A stretch of DNA of 64,000 bases, from NCBI GenBank assembly GCA_944548615.1, contig OX155954.1, positions 38,883,598 through 38,947,597 on the forward strand, in the 5' to 3' direction. Of this stretch, positions 12,191 to 22,701 are shown in pieces (the first letter of the stretch is position 1; each line of letters begins with the position of its first letter). This DNA is from Micropterix aruncella. Its lineage: Eukaryota > Arthropoda > Insecta > Lepidoptera > Micropterigidae. A program made the translations under genes and the position numbers. The notes beneath the pieces are model-generated. The model saw only the letters and a program-made list of their open reading frames with translations. It made no database searches and was not told the origin of the DNA.

Positions 12191-12530
12191 ATGGATGCTC
12201 TGGTACATAGGCGTAACTTAAATAATGCTATGTATATTTTCAAAATACTCAACGGTATCTTTAATTGTAGCGATATATTGGGAGAAATTAAAATTACTGC
12301 TCCATCAAGATCTACTATAAATTATGACTTGCTTCGACTTCCTCGTTTCAATACGATTGCATCCAGGAATGGAATTATTACTCGTTGCTCTGATCTTTAC
12401 AATGAACAACTAGAAAATGTTGATATATTTAATACTTCAATAACTGCATACAAGCAATCGGTATCTAAAATTCTGTTAAGCGATTTGAGTAACGACAATA
12501 GTATTATTCGTGTATCCTTAGGATATACTA
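12191..12530 (+). pseudogene. Jockey-like LINE ORF2 C terminus (target of a nested LINE)
   Basis: About 113 residues of an ORF2 C terminus: NAMYIFKILNGIFNCSDILG, LLRLPRFNTIASRNGI, then DIFNTSITAYKQSV. It matches the C-terminal parts at 43323-43574 and 30080-30357. The frame runs artificially into a (TAG)n tail of another LINE at 12531. The 3' UTR of this Jockey copy continues after that insertion at 14384. Confidence 0.75.
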
Positions 12531-14371
12531 GTAGTAGTAGTAGTAAATAGAGTGGGGGGATTGTTTTCAGCCCTTGATGTCACCTAGATCTGTAAGGTCT
12601 TTTGTAACTACCCACTGTGTGGTTAGGTCAGTGGTCAGCTAGTAGCCCGGTACTTCTTACCAGTCCAAGTAGATCAATGACCTTCAAGTTGGGCAGATCG
12701 CTGGGTTCGAGAAAGGCTCGTCCCAGTAAACTGTGTCTTTTGGCGGCGAACCCTGGACAGCGACCAACAATGTGTATGCTGTCTTCAGGTTCCTCGCCCC
12801 ATATTCGGCAGTCCTTGCTCTCGGTCAAGCCAAGGTTGAATAGATGAGCTCTAAGGGTCGTGTGTCCGGTGAGGATACCGATAGTGGTTCTAAGGTTCTT
12901 CTTGCTCATGTCAAGTAGGGCCTTGGTTTTCTTCTGTAGTGGTTGCTCCATCATGGCTTTTGCCTGGCGACATCCCTGGCTCTGTTTCTAGAAAGCCCGA
13001 TGTTTCTGCTCCAAGCAGTCCCTGATGATTTTCTGACCTGTAGCGAAGGGGACCCCTACAACTGGCTCCACTGGGCATTCCAGTGTGCTCAGTTTTGCCA
13101 GTCTGTCGGCTTCTTCGTTGCCGGGTATGCCTTGGTGACCCGGTATCCATATCAGGGTGATTTTGTTGGATTTTCCCAATTTGTTGAGCTCCTGCATGCA
13201 GTCCCAGACCACAGAAGATTCTGTGGTGGCTTTAGCCAGAGCGTCCAGTGCTGATCTGTTGTCAGAGCAGATGAGGATTTGTCTGTGTTTTACCTCAAGT
13301 CGACTTTGTAGTTTTATGCATTCCAATATGGCAAGCACCTCGGTTTGGAAAACCGTGGCGTATTGTCCAAGGGGGATGCTGATTCTATGGTTGGTTTTGG
13401 ATCCATTCACGCCTGCCCCAAAACGTCCATTTGTTCCTGAACCGTCGGCGAACCAGGCGTCTACGTTGTGGCTTTAGAGCCACTGCGGATTTTTCCATTC
13501 TTCCCTGGTGGAGATTAGGATTTTAGAGGACTTCTCTACCGATTTTTTTTTCCGTAGTCGATCCTGGGTCAGAGTGAATGAGCTTTTGTGGAAGAGGTTT
13601 AGCTCAGGATGATTGTGCCCTCCTCGCTTCGACTCGCCCAAACACTTCAGTCTGTATGCTGTAAGTCTGGTGGAGTGGATGATGAGCTTGTCCAGAGGCG
13701 GGCAGCAGAGTGCCACCTCTAATCCCGCTGTTGGGGTTGTCTTCAGTTACCTTGAAGGCTTTGAAACATGTTTATTGTCTCGAGCTTTTTCACCCTGGAC
13801 CACCAGACTATTGCAGCATAGGTCAGCCTAGGAAGCAGTACTGCCCTATAGAGCTATAAGGCGACCCTAGGTTTGAACCCCCAGGTTTTTCCCATGGCTC
13901 TTTTGCACGTCCACAAAGAGGCATAAAAGTTTGTTCTCTTGCGCTCGAGGTGGTGCTTCCAATTGAGTTTTGGGTCTAGATAAACTCCAAGGTATTTGAC
14001 TTCTGTAGCGTATTCTATCTCCTTATCCTAGAGCTTGAGACACTCAACGGGTTCGGGTTTGTATTTTCTGGTGAAAATCATGGCCTTAGTCTTGCTTGGA
14101 TTAGCGGACAGACCTCTGGCCTGGCACCAGTCTTGGGTGGTCTTAAGCGCTTTGTCCATGAGCTCCTTAAGTATTGATAGGAAGTTTCCTCTTACTACTA
14201 TGGCCACGTCATCAGCGTAGCCGTAGACAGAGAAGCCTAGGTTTTGTAGATTTGTTAGAAGTTCGTCTACAACGATGCTCCACAAGAGGGGTGAGATGAC
14301 TCCACCCTGTGGGTAGCCCTTGGCAGGGATTTCCGTGATGGTGGTGTCGCCTTGATAGACGGTCAGATTCC
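12531..14371 (-). mobile_element. 5'-truncated LINE with RT, RNase H and zinc-knuckle tail
   Basis: This minus-strand retrotransposon fragment is flanked by a 12-bp duplication, TAGGATATACTA (12519-12530) and TAGGATATGCTA (14372-14383), with one mismatch. Its 3' end carries a (TAC)n tail, seen as (GTA)n at 12531-12547. In order it encodes RT motifs GYPQGGVISPLLW and YGYADDVAIVV (14200-14330), the thumb, an RNase H domain (about 12990-13470) and a C-terminal domain with LTGHTTLRAHLFNLG. RNase H after RT is typical of the I/R1/LOA group of LINEs. Frame shifts and stops separate the pieces, so it is dead. It inserted into the 3' end of a Jockey LINE. Confidence 0.82.
12988..13470 (-). pseudogene. 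LINE RNase H domain
   Basis: Read on the minus strand the domain begins FADGSGTNGRFGAGV (first acidic residue), then FQTEVLAILECI (Glu), ICSDNRSALDAL (Asp) and WIPGHQGIPGNEEADRLAKL (His loop and last Asp). All four acidic positions of type-1 RNase H can be seen. The domain removes template RNA during LINE reverse transcription. It is open over at least 140 codons, but it sits in a truncated element with frame breaks on both sides. Confidence 0.8.
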
Positions 14372-14383
14372 TAGGATATGCTA

Positions 14384-14755
14384 TACTGATATCAGTTTTT
14401 GACCATTTATTAATACAATTTGTTTATTATGGAGACTATCACCACACATTAAAGTAAAATGTATCGTAGTATATAAATACAATATCATACAAAATATAGT
14501 ATAAATACACACTTACACACAAACTCACACACATTTACAGATACAGACATACTCACACTCTCTCACATATACACAAGCAATTGTAATATGTTGTGTGTTA
14601 AGAAATGGGGAAAAAATACGAAAAACTACAAGAATTGAAATAAATATAAATTTGTAATTCATAGGAGATCCTTAACCGGTTTTATATTTTAGAATTTCTA
14701 CAACATTGTAAATCTGTATACTCTATCATACTGTGTGTTTTCCTCAATAAATAAA
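14384..14755 (+). mobile_element. 3' UTR and tail of the Jockey LINE begun at 12191
   Basis: Non-coding AC-rich DNA ends in TACTGTGTGTTTTCCTCAATAAATAAATA. The reverse complement of 43001-43060 gives TACTGTGTGATTTCTCAATAAA, so this is the same LINE 3' end. Together with 12191-12530 it forms one copy split by the inserted LINE. Confidence 0.7.
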
Positions 14756-15487
14756 TATTGGTTTGATTCGCATATGCGACGACGCGCTATTAACTACCGT
14801 ATCGTAAACGTCCACGCACCTCGTTAAAACTTGACTCTCCGTTATAGATTTTCGCCGCTCTTCGCCTACCGTTCGGTAAACAGTCACCCGTCCCTGGCAA
14901 ACTCCCCCTCACCTCATTACCGGTTTTGAAGGTGATGGAATACACGGCAATAACTCAACGGGAAAGCCAAGGACTCCCTTCTACCCGAGCACTCGATCTT
15001 CATTTAATAATATAATTTGAATGTGCGGGTTCGCAGGAACCTTCATAAACTGGGCCATTATCATACATTTGCATTGCCGGGTCAGATTGAGGGTGGTTGA
15101 CACGTTAATGCTCGAATGAATAATATTATTAAAGTTATTAAATTCGGGTAACTTGAGCCGGCAGTGAAGAAAGCAAGTGAGCTCTCTCTTCTCTGCTTCA
15201 ATAAGGATTGAAGCAGAGAAAAAGCCTTAATCTGTTAGAAGAATCTGTTAGCGAATCCCGCAAGCAGTCGCGGGGGTAAAGATGTGGGACTGGGAGGGGT
15301 AGGGTTTCAATGGTTTTCAAGCGCGTAGAATAGAGTTTCAAGCAACAAATAGAAATTGTTGCTTTAGTAGAGGTACCCGCGAATATTTGTGGTTTCGGAT
15401 AATGATAAGAGGATCGACTCACGGCGCCCCTCTTTACTTTCTACGGCGCGCCAGGGCGCCGCGGCGCACACTTTGGGAACCCCTGCG
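14756..15487. other. No gene; hAT-like terminus and hairpin
   Basis: Anonymous DNA with one transposon end: CACACTTTGGGAACCCCTG at 15468-15486 is a typical hAT 3' terminus. No matching CAGGGG-type left end with an 8-bp duplication (CGTGTAGC expected) was found upstream, so the element is truncated or its left end is lost. Confidence 0.4.
15189..15220. repeat. Perfect hairpin, 14-bp stem
   Basis: TTCTCTGCTTCAAT, loop AAGG, then ATTGAAGCAGAGAA. It lies within the region that ends in the hAT-like terminus. Confidence 0.85.
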
Positions 15488-15529
15488 TGTAGCTAATTAT
15501 AAATTCGTGCTGTTACTTTAACGTGGGAG

Positions 15530-16013
15530 CTAATGGGCCCATGATGAGGTGGCCACGATGACCCATGTGTTCAGGGTCGGTCACACTCACGGGTCAACAC
15601 CCATCCGATGGCCTCCACGCATGGGGTGCGAACCTGGGTAGGACACTGGGTCAACCAGTCTCCCCTGGGAATCAAACCTCTGGCGCTCCTGGACGGTCTG
15701 CGCACCGAGCGGCGTAAGCCAATCGACTGTGCTCTCCGACTAACAGTCAGGGGAGTCTGGGAACTGTATTGTTTCCTATAGAGCGGGGGTGGTTGCCTAC
15801 CTTACGGCGACTGCTCTTGAAATGACCATTGGCCATCCGATCCCGGTTCAGAGTCGGGTAAAGGACGCCTTGGTCCGCGATAGATTCGGCGCACACCGTT
15901 TCACCGCTTCGTAAGGGTGAGGATCGCGCAAGCGACCTCGAACTCGGAACCAATCGAGAGACCGGAGAAATCTGGATAGAACGACTAATCGTTAAAACTT
16001 CCTGAGGTGACGG
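15530..16013 (+). repeat. rep-A copy (modules X and Y, forward)
   Basis: Rep-A is a GC-rich repeat of about 650 bp. Module X runs from GGGCCCATGATGAGGTGG to CTCTCCGACTAAC (15537-15735). Module Y starts AGTC-GGGGAGTCTGG and normally ends GTAGTCGACACC. Here Y has lost the part between GAGAAATCTGG and ATAGAACGACTAATCG (15973/15974). No conserved reading frame exists: the Arg/Pro-rich frames on both strands differ between copies. Confidence 0.8.
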
Positions 16014-16084
16014 GTGCGCCAATTACGAATTTTGATTTAAAAAAGTAATTTGTCAATTTGGATTTGATCATCAAAAAGATATTT

Positions 16085-16360
16085 ACAATTCTGATTAGGG
16101 AGATGGACCAACGACAACACTCGTGTCATCGGCATACATAAAGAGTTGAGTTATATCCAAAGCGACAGGCAGGTTGTTCGAGAGGAAAAGAAGTCTTCCA
16201 TGGCTGAAACCTGTGGAACACTAACAGACGCAAAGCCGGGTTCAAACGTGTGTGTATAAAGATGTGCCATTGCAACGCAATAACATTGTGGTTATCGGGG
16301 CTGTTAACGTTATCGGACAATACGCTGGGAAATGCCGCTATCGCCGTCAGACAATGCAAG
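16085..16360 (-). pseudogene. LINE reverse transcriptase palm relic
   Basis: On the minus strand, two frames give SVSVPQVSAM (degenerate GVPQGS motif), NNLPVALDITQLFMYADDTS and VVVGPSP, i.e. RT motifs 4 and 5 with the YADD catalytic pair at about 16115-16130. A frame change lies near 16195. Only about 90 residues remain. The clade could not be fixed. Confidence 0.55.
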
Positions 16361-16659
16361 TCCTCTAATTAATAGCCCGCCCAAGCGAGGGGCACTTTTA
16401 TGACTCCAGAACCGCCGTTTTCGTCACATGTCTGATAATTTAGGGGTCAATGTCGTTTACCTCTACGTACCTAGGGATATATGAGTGAGTAATGCATCAA
16501 TGTTATTCGTTTACAAAGTCGGCTACCAAAAATATAATAGGGTCAATATTTATACATGAATAATTAATTATACAGAAAATATTATTTGTACTAGATACAT
16601 ATGTTACTATAATACTGGCTATAGCTGCGAATTTCTGCGAACAGCGGATTTAAAGGTCA
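16361..16659. other. No gene seen
   Basis: Anonymous AT-rich DNA of about 300 bases before a rep-B terminus. Nothing supportable. Confidence 0.4.
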
Positions 16660-16667
16660 ACAAAAAA

Positions 16668-17885
16668 AACGGTTGTGTCACCCCAATACTTTCCCGGCAA
16701 GTAGACAAGCCGCCCCCGCGCGCAACCGAACCTCCCACCGCGCCAATTAGTAGTATATGTCCAGTATTTTCCGTGGCATTAACTGCCCTACCTATACAAA
16801 ATTACATGATACGGCCGCTATATTATTGCCAGAACGTAACAAGCCGTATCCCGTACGTTCATGTAAAAAAAAAACGAAAAGAAAAAACCCGAATCCCACA
16901 AAGCGTACGTCATTACTCCAAATTGATTCTACGATTCTAAATACAAATAAATTAATAGTTTAAAAAAACCCTAATAACACGCTTTTATAAATGCACGTAA
17001 AAACCAAAAAAGGTTTGTTATAACCTTGAAACCTGACCGTGTTCAAAGTCCATTACGTGACCTTTCTCACAAGTGCAAACACGACTATGATACGATATTC
17101 CATCATGGAATGCCAGTGCCTATCTTCTGGCTTCATGATCAGACCTTGAAACCTAATCGTGGTCAAAGTTCATTCCAAGACTTTTCTAACAAGTCCAAAC
17201 ACAGCTATGATACGATGTTCCATCATAAAGTTCGAGTTCATATCTTCCGACTTCATCATCAGATCAGTTCGACAGTACCATATTATTGTATTGTCATCAG
17301 AACTACATACAGCTGCCAATTTTCATGACGCTACGATCCTTGGAAGACGGTTAAATTAGGTACTTTAGATTCCAATACATAGTTACATACAGGTCGACCT
17401 TATAAAAGCGTGTTTAAAAGGGTCATAAAGGGGTCTATTGTGTTAAAAAGTTTTCTGGTATATTGTAAACAAGTAGGTTCGAAAAAAATCGTCGATTTTT
17501 CACCTAATTTTTGAATAATAACCAAAACCTAGGGCAGTTAAGATGGTATATTTCCAAAAACGATGTATTTTCTTTAATGCAGCGGACAATTAATATTATA
17601 TGTGTCGCTTGTATATGAGAAATTCCAACCCAAATACAACAAAGCATCTGTGTACCGAATTTCAAGTCCCGAAGTTTAATATTTCGAGATTAAAATATGA
17701 TTAACACGCCTACTGATGGACCGATTTTAACCACAATTTACCATGACCTAATGATCCCTGCATTCCGAATTTTAGATCAATCGGATGAAGCGATTGGGCT
17801 CTATCGTGGATGAATACACACACATACACACCCTGACACACAGCCAAACAGACACACAGACAGACTTCAGTCTGGAAATGTTAAT
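16668..17885 (+). mobile_element. rep-B copy with inserted rep-C
   Basis: The left TIR reads GGTTGTGTCACCCCAATACTTTCCCGGCAAGTAGACAA (16668-16707), followed by a C-rich stretch and the core. The core resumes after rep-C at about 17590 (GTCGCTTGTATATGAGAAATTCC, GACCGATTTTAACCACA) and ends in CA-rich microsatellite plus ACAGACTTCAGTCTGGAAATG near 17885. The right TIR is degenerate. Confidence 0.68.
16972..17420 (+). mobile_element. rep-C copy 2
   Basis: Ends are AACACGCTTTTATAAATGCA and TATAAAAGCGTGTTTA. Inside, a unit of about 120 bp beginning ACCTTGAAACCT is present twice (17027-17146 and 17147-17265), which gives two similar peptide stretches in one frame. The same internal duplication is present in rep-C copy 1, so it pre-dates the spread of both copies. 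Confidence 0.7.
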
Positions 17886-17929
17886 TTTTCGGCATAGTTT
17901 CGCTGGATTGCAACATACTTAGTACCTAT

Positions 17930-18110
17930 TTCGTTTGGTAAGGCGTCGGATTTCACGAGAGAAGAAAGCTTTCTCACACTCATCAAACCACGCCTGATCG
18001 GCATCCTTGACTTCATCATCGTCGTCGTAATTCGAAACAAACAAGTATTTCTTCAGTTGTTGACAAGCCTGGACTGGCTCCTTTGGGGCGGCTCGGCTTG
18101 AGACTGAAGG
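17930..18110 (-). pseudogene. Possible transposase C-terminal relic
   Basis: The minus-strand frame ends DADQAWFDECEKAFFSREIRR LTKR. This W-F-x-E-x-x-x-AFFSREIRRLxxR pattern is reminiscent of the C-terminal part of mariner-like transposases, where a region with G-I-x-x-L-x-x-R-W precedes the end. The rest of the 129-codon frame is not recognised. Weak call. Confidence 0.28.
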
Positions 18111-18246
18111 TGAGTTATCGGGGAGGAGAGGGGGTCGGGGTCCTCCTTCAGGATTTAAAAAAAATATACATGCCTGGACACCACATTTTCCGCTATTTTG
18201 CCACTTAAAAAGTATTTCAGGAAAGGCGACATCAAAAATTAAGCTC

Positions 18247-18845
18247 TGTAAGGACTTCGCCCACATACCCACAACAAAATAGTAATTTCTATAGAATCGA
18301 AACCGCAAATACGCTCAAATATACACGAGTCAACTGCAATTGAATTTCAACTAAATTCGGCATTTTATGCACAGTCAACCGATGACTAATGCCATTTCTT
18401 CTGATCGATCCAATTTGACACAATTAATTTCCCCCACACAGTGACCATTGCGTCATTCACACGATATAAAACGCAGTACATTCCGATCGATCAATATCAT
18501 TCCCCTAGTGGACAGTTACCGCGGTTACACATCATCACCATCCCCTGGTACACAGCAGTCATCGCGATTACACCTCGTTATCAAGCAGTACCTACATTAT
18601 CCGCGATACCGATCTTCAAGCCTCACTCCGCGACTACACAACTACGACATCACCTCGAGCCCACACTACCTACACACCGGCGAAATATCAAACAAGGCGC
18701 TACGATCTGGCAACCAATCACACACCTTCTGGATAAATACTTCAACTTCAACTACAACGACTTTCAATACGGAGAAAACTTATTGATGAGAACCACCCTT
18801 CGCTCACGAATAATTGGAGTCTAGTGAAGGGTGGCCACCCTCACA
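18247..18845 (+). mobile_element. Solo LTR (family S), copy 1
   Basis: 599 bp, starts TGTAAGGACTTCGCCC and ends GGCCACCCTCACA, bounded by a perfect 4-bp duplication GCTC (18243-18246 and 18846-18849). It has a promoter-like GATATAAAACG at 18463 and an ATAAAT signal near 18733. The last 33 bases (GGAGTCTAGTGAAGGGTGG..) match the end of the solo LTR at 59292-59895. No internal retroviral DNA is present, so LTR-LTR recombination has removed it. TG..CA ends and a 4-bp duplication fit a Ty3/gypsy-type element. The frames over it (18441-18824) are not genes. Confidence 0.82.
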
Positions 18846-18849
18846 GCTC

Positions 18850-19330
18850 TTTTGTTGTAGTTTACTTACGTCTACAATACATTTTAATTAGGTATATATA
18901 AACTTGGTACACACTAAAAACGTTAGAAATCAATTACAAGTGGTTAATTACTCGAAAAAAAGAGACAGAAATATTTCAGATGAAAGTAACTTAACCTATG
19001 CTAAAGCCATCTACTTAATCCTACTGCAATATCTTCCGTACCGCACCAACTTACGTTTCAGATCTTTTTATTGATATTTATCCTAGCCCATAAATAGTGA
19101 TTGCTTTGGATTTTATTAAATAGCGAAGGTGCTAAATATCAAAAGTGTCTTTGAGCAAAAATGCAATTGAATTTGGGTATTCTGTTTTTTGCATTATGCA
19201 CCTAACTTGTGTACATATTTTGATCTGTGTCCTGAAGTAATTCAATATCTTTACTGTAATGTAATAACATATTGTAGATTTAATAAATAATCGAATATAG
19301 AACAATGCCTGAATCGCAGCCTTAATCTGA
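18850..19330. other. No gene seen; AT-rich
   Basis: Nothing supportable in about 480 bases. Confidence 0.4.
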
Positions 19331-19352
19331 ATCGAAGACTATCGCGGTTGTT
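19331..19352 (+). repeat. rep-D, left piece (split by two LINEs)
   Basis: ATCGAAGACTATCGCGGTTGTT matches the uninterrupted rep-D at 34244-34266. The repeat continues at 20170-20188 and 30669-30846. Confidence 0.7.
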
Positions 19353-20169
19353 GCGGAGGTATACGCCATTATTGAATGTGCGTATATCAACCTCCATAAG
19401 AACTACGCCAACCACCGTATCTATATACACTCGGATAGCAAGACAGCTCTTATGGCACTAGCCTCGAATACTATTAATTCAAAGCTAGTACAAAACTGCG
19501 TATCTCTACTGAATTCCCTGGGCGAAAAGAACAGGGTAATTCTAAGATGGGTCCCGGCCATGCAGGAATCGAGGGAAATGAAAAAGCCGACGAACTTGCT
19601 AAGACCGGAGCAAAGGGAACGTTATACGGCCCTGAACCTTGCTGTGGCGTGCCAAAAAGCCTTGCAAACCTAATTCTCAAACAAATATGTTTAGAACAAT
19701 CCGTCAACCACTGGAACAACACGCCAGGGTTGAATCAATCCAAAGCGCTAATTAAGGCCTACGACCCTAAGACGGCCCGTTAGGCCTTATAGCTAAATAG
19801 GAACAATCTCCGCATACTGGTGAGGGCGCTCACGGGGCATTGTGGCCTCAACAAACACATGTACAACCTCAAGCTCCGAGACACAAAAATGTGCAGGTTC
19901 TGCCAAGGGGCAGAGGAAATTCCTCTGCACCTCATGTGCGAGTGTGGCCTGCTGATGCGTAAAAGATACACTCACTTGGGTGGTCATTAGCTCCAACCTG
20001 AGGATGTAAAACAATCTGGCGCCAAAAGCCTGTTGCGGTTCTTAAATGACACGAGGCTTAGCGCAGAACTATAGTAGGTGGCGAACACAATAGATCAGCA
20101 ATGGTCGCAGTGTTACAAGGATCATAAAGACCTTTAAAAAGCCCTACACAACAAATAAATAATAATAAA
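19353..20169 (+). mobile_element. 5'-truncated RNase-H LINE
   Basis: This fragment is flanked by a perfect 12-bp duplication ATCGCGGTTGTT (19341-19352 and 20170-20181) and ends in an AAATAAATAATAATAAA tail. It encodes EVYAIIECAYINLHKN, IYIHSDSKTALMALA (RNase H Asp) and GHAGIEGNEKADELAK, then LTGHCGLNKHMYNLKLRD and a CRFCQGAEEIPLHLMCEC zinc knuckle. One base is missing at about 19552 between WVP and GHAG, and there are stops near 19782 and 19989. Target-primed insertion is shown by the duplication and tail. Confidence 0.85.
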
Positions 20170-20509
20170 ATCGCGGTTGTTTGACATTTGTTTATATGAC
20201 TATTGTTACCTATCACTTTAAATTTATTAGTCATAACCTCTTGCATGTTCAATTATCGTGGATCGATTATTTCTCATTGGTCCTGGGTCATTTTATATAC
20301 TTATTAATACATGTCAATATTGTGCATAATTTTTTCTATCCATCTGCGTCTTTATTGTGTTGCTTCGCTGTTATTTTTCAAGCTTCGAGCATATCAACAT
20401 TAATTTATCTCTTCAATGTAGTCAAATACTGTCTTCACACACCTATTTTATTTATTGTGCGTCCTATGGGCGTAAGTTTTGTTTTGGTCCAAGTGCCTCA
20501 CGACTCCTT

Positions 20510-21363
20510 ATGAAATTATTCATCTATTACCAAAATGTTAGAGGTCTCCGAACCAAAACAAACGAAATCCTTCAAAGCATATTATGCAATGAATTCGACA
20601 TTATTGCACTGACGGAAACTTGGCTTCACCAAGGAATATCGAGCAGCGAGTTGATTGATGGCCGATATACAGTATTCAGACGTGACCGGAACTACCCGTC
20701 TACGGGCCAGGAATATGGTGGTGGTGTTCTATTAGCCATTAAAAACGAGATACATGCTCACGATCAGCCTTTGTGGAGTACGTGCGCTGAGGACATCTGG
20801 GTCACCATACCGTCGTCATCTTTAAAAGGGTGTAAAACTTCAGTTCACATATGTTGTGCGTACTTCCCTAGAACACTTAATTATAATACAAATATTGAAA
20901 CATTTATGTCTCGACTAGTTGACATTGTTCTCAGCCATCCTAAAGATGCATTTATTTTAGTTGGTGACTACAACCTGCCTGAAATCGATTGGGATCGCGA
21001 AGGTAATAGCTCATTTCTAACGCCTACTAACTTTTCATCCTCTGCTCATGCTGTCTTAACTCTGGACACTTTGTGTTTGGCTGGTCTTCGCCAATATAAT
21101 GGTATCCGCAACACTTTGGGGAAAACGTTAGATTTGGTCCTATGCAATGAAAATGTTAATGTTTATGCTAGCGACAACCCAATAGTTCCCGAGGATTACA
21201 AGTATCACAGAGCCCTCGTTATAGAATATTCCCTAGATCTCGTGATACCACTTCAGGATTCGCGCGGGCAGGTGACACAGTTTAATAAAGCTGACTATAT
21301 CGCAATTAATGCTGCACTTGCGGCGTTTAATTGGAAAGATCTTATATGTAACACTGACATTAA
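20510..21363 (+). pseudogene. LINE ORF2, apurinic-type endonuclease part
   Basis: From the Met at 20510 the protein reads KLFIYYQNVRGLRTKTNEI (endonuclease motif with Asn), ALTETWL with catalytic Glu at residue 36, LVGDYNLPEIDW with Asp 153 and Asn 155, TLDLVLCNE, and a YHRALVIEYS stretch in place of the SDH motif. This nuclease nicks the target DNA and starts target-primed reverse transcription. The frame is open upstream to 20357, but the conserved part starts at 20510. It runs into the BEL/Pao LTR after NTDIN; the continuation lies at 28348. One spot looks altered: the usual S-D before the last His is D-Y-K-Y. Confidence 0.85.
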
Positions 21364-22584
21364 TGTTGCGGGAAGAAAGATGAAATATCGGGCAGGCATG
21401 ATGATGATAAACATCACAACAAATATTGTGTCGTCATGCCTAAAATTCCGAGCGCATCAAAAATCCCCAACCAACAAATATTATTTATGGCAGTAAGTGC
21501 ACTTAGCACACAATATCGGTATAGCCGGATTAGCTCCACTAAAAGCGGGGGCTAATGGTTTTTAAACTAAAAGCGGAATATTTACAAGCGAAACGCCAAA
21601 AATTTCGAAATTACACGTCAACCCGAAAACAAACCTCGCTCGCAAACAAAGGAAACGTCGGAAATATCCCAGCACGTGCATTTAAAAAGGGTAATAAAAA
21701 CTCACCCTAAATACACCGCCGGCAAAAAGGATTAGGCAACCCCGCCGCCGATTGTAAAATCGACCCTCCCCGCCAGCCAGGTAGGTACAAAGAATGACTC
21801 ATATTTTGGGAAGCGCCAGCATAAATATTGGATCACAAAAAATCCACAAAATTGCTGCCATAAAAATGTCTAAATGTTTAGAATAATATAATTTAATTTT
21901 TAGTCTTTGTCCGAGCCAAATCGGCCAATAACTGGTGAAGATATGTAAATTCAACCTAAAATAGGACATAGCAATAAATTATGATTATTAAAAGATAAAT
22001 GTAAAATAATCATAAGTTAATATAAGTTAGAGTTTAAGGTCGTATGTACACCCTTAACTTTAGTAAAATAGAAGGCAATAATATTATATTAAACTTCACA
22101 AAACGACATACAATAGTACGCCGGCCGACAACCACTTGCGGGGCGGGGAACAAACCTCCCCCACCACGCGGCCGACGGCGGCGGTGTACCTATATAATGG
22201 AGGGCACCCGCCGATACCAACCAGATCATTTTTCGAGCGTGTCTTGGAGATCATTATTAGCGTGCCTTGCGACAGGCCATTTTCGAGCGTGCTTTGTAAA
22301 TTCGTAACTAGTGTAATAGACTTCATTTTTAAAGTAAATAAAAATCTTTAATGGCTTAGAAGCTTTTAAAAACATCAAAATTATTATTTTTTATTAACAA
22401 TACAAACCTCGAGTGCAAGTCCCGGAAATACTACCTACAGCGGATTAGACACGACCCGAGCGACGTTAAAGAAGAGGATTTCGCCAAACGCCGCCCGACG
22501 TCACCTTTGGCCTTACAACCCGGAGGGTTGAGTCTGTTTGTAGGCCACACGTGGGAAAGCCCCACAACTTGGAAAGCCTCCACA
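21364..22584 (+). repeat. BEL/Pao 5' LTR
   Basis: 1,221 bp, starts TGTTGCGGGAAG and ends GCCTCCACA. Contains TATA box CTATATAATGG at about 22190 and polyadenylation signal AATAAA at 22337. Against the 3' LTR the differences I see are C/T near 21574, A/C near 21687 and T/A at about 21904. Confidence 0.95.
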
Positions 22585-22587
22585 TCT

Positions 22588-22605
22588 TGGTCCTTCGAGC
22601 CGGAT
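22588..22605 (+). other. Primer binding site, tRNA-Tyr type
   Basis: TGGTCCTTCGAGCCGGAT starts three bases after the 5' LTR. Its complement matches the 3' end of insect tRNA-Tyr (..CCGGCTCGAAGGA plus CCA), so that tRNA is the inferred primer for minus-strand DNA. Confidence 0.8.
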
Positions 22606-22701
22606 AGGAAATCAGGACCTTAAGCAGAAAGCAGGTCCATCGAGGTAAAAAATAATAAAAAATAATTTTAATTTTTTACAAAAATTTGAAGAATCTCCGA
22701 A

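Noticed and set aside
12617..13477. Plus-strand frames of 76-106 codons
   Set aside because: They are antisense shadows of the minus-strand RNase H LINE.
18441..18824. Two overlapping frames of 127 and 112 codons
   Set aside because: They lie inside a solo LTR with clear ends and target duplication, and have no domain.
22044..22351. Three small frames repeated at 27802-28109
   Set aside because: The repetition comes from the two LTRs.
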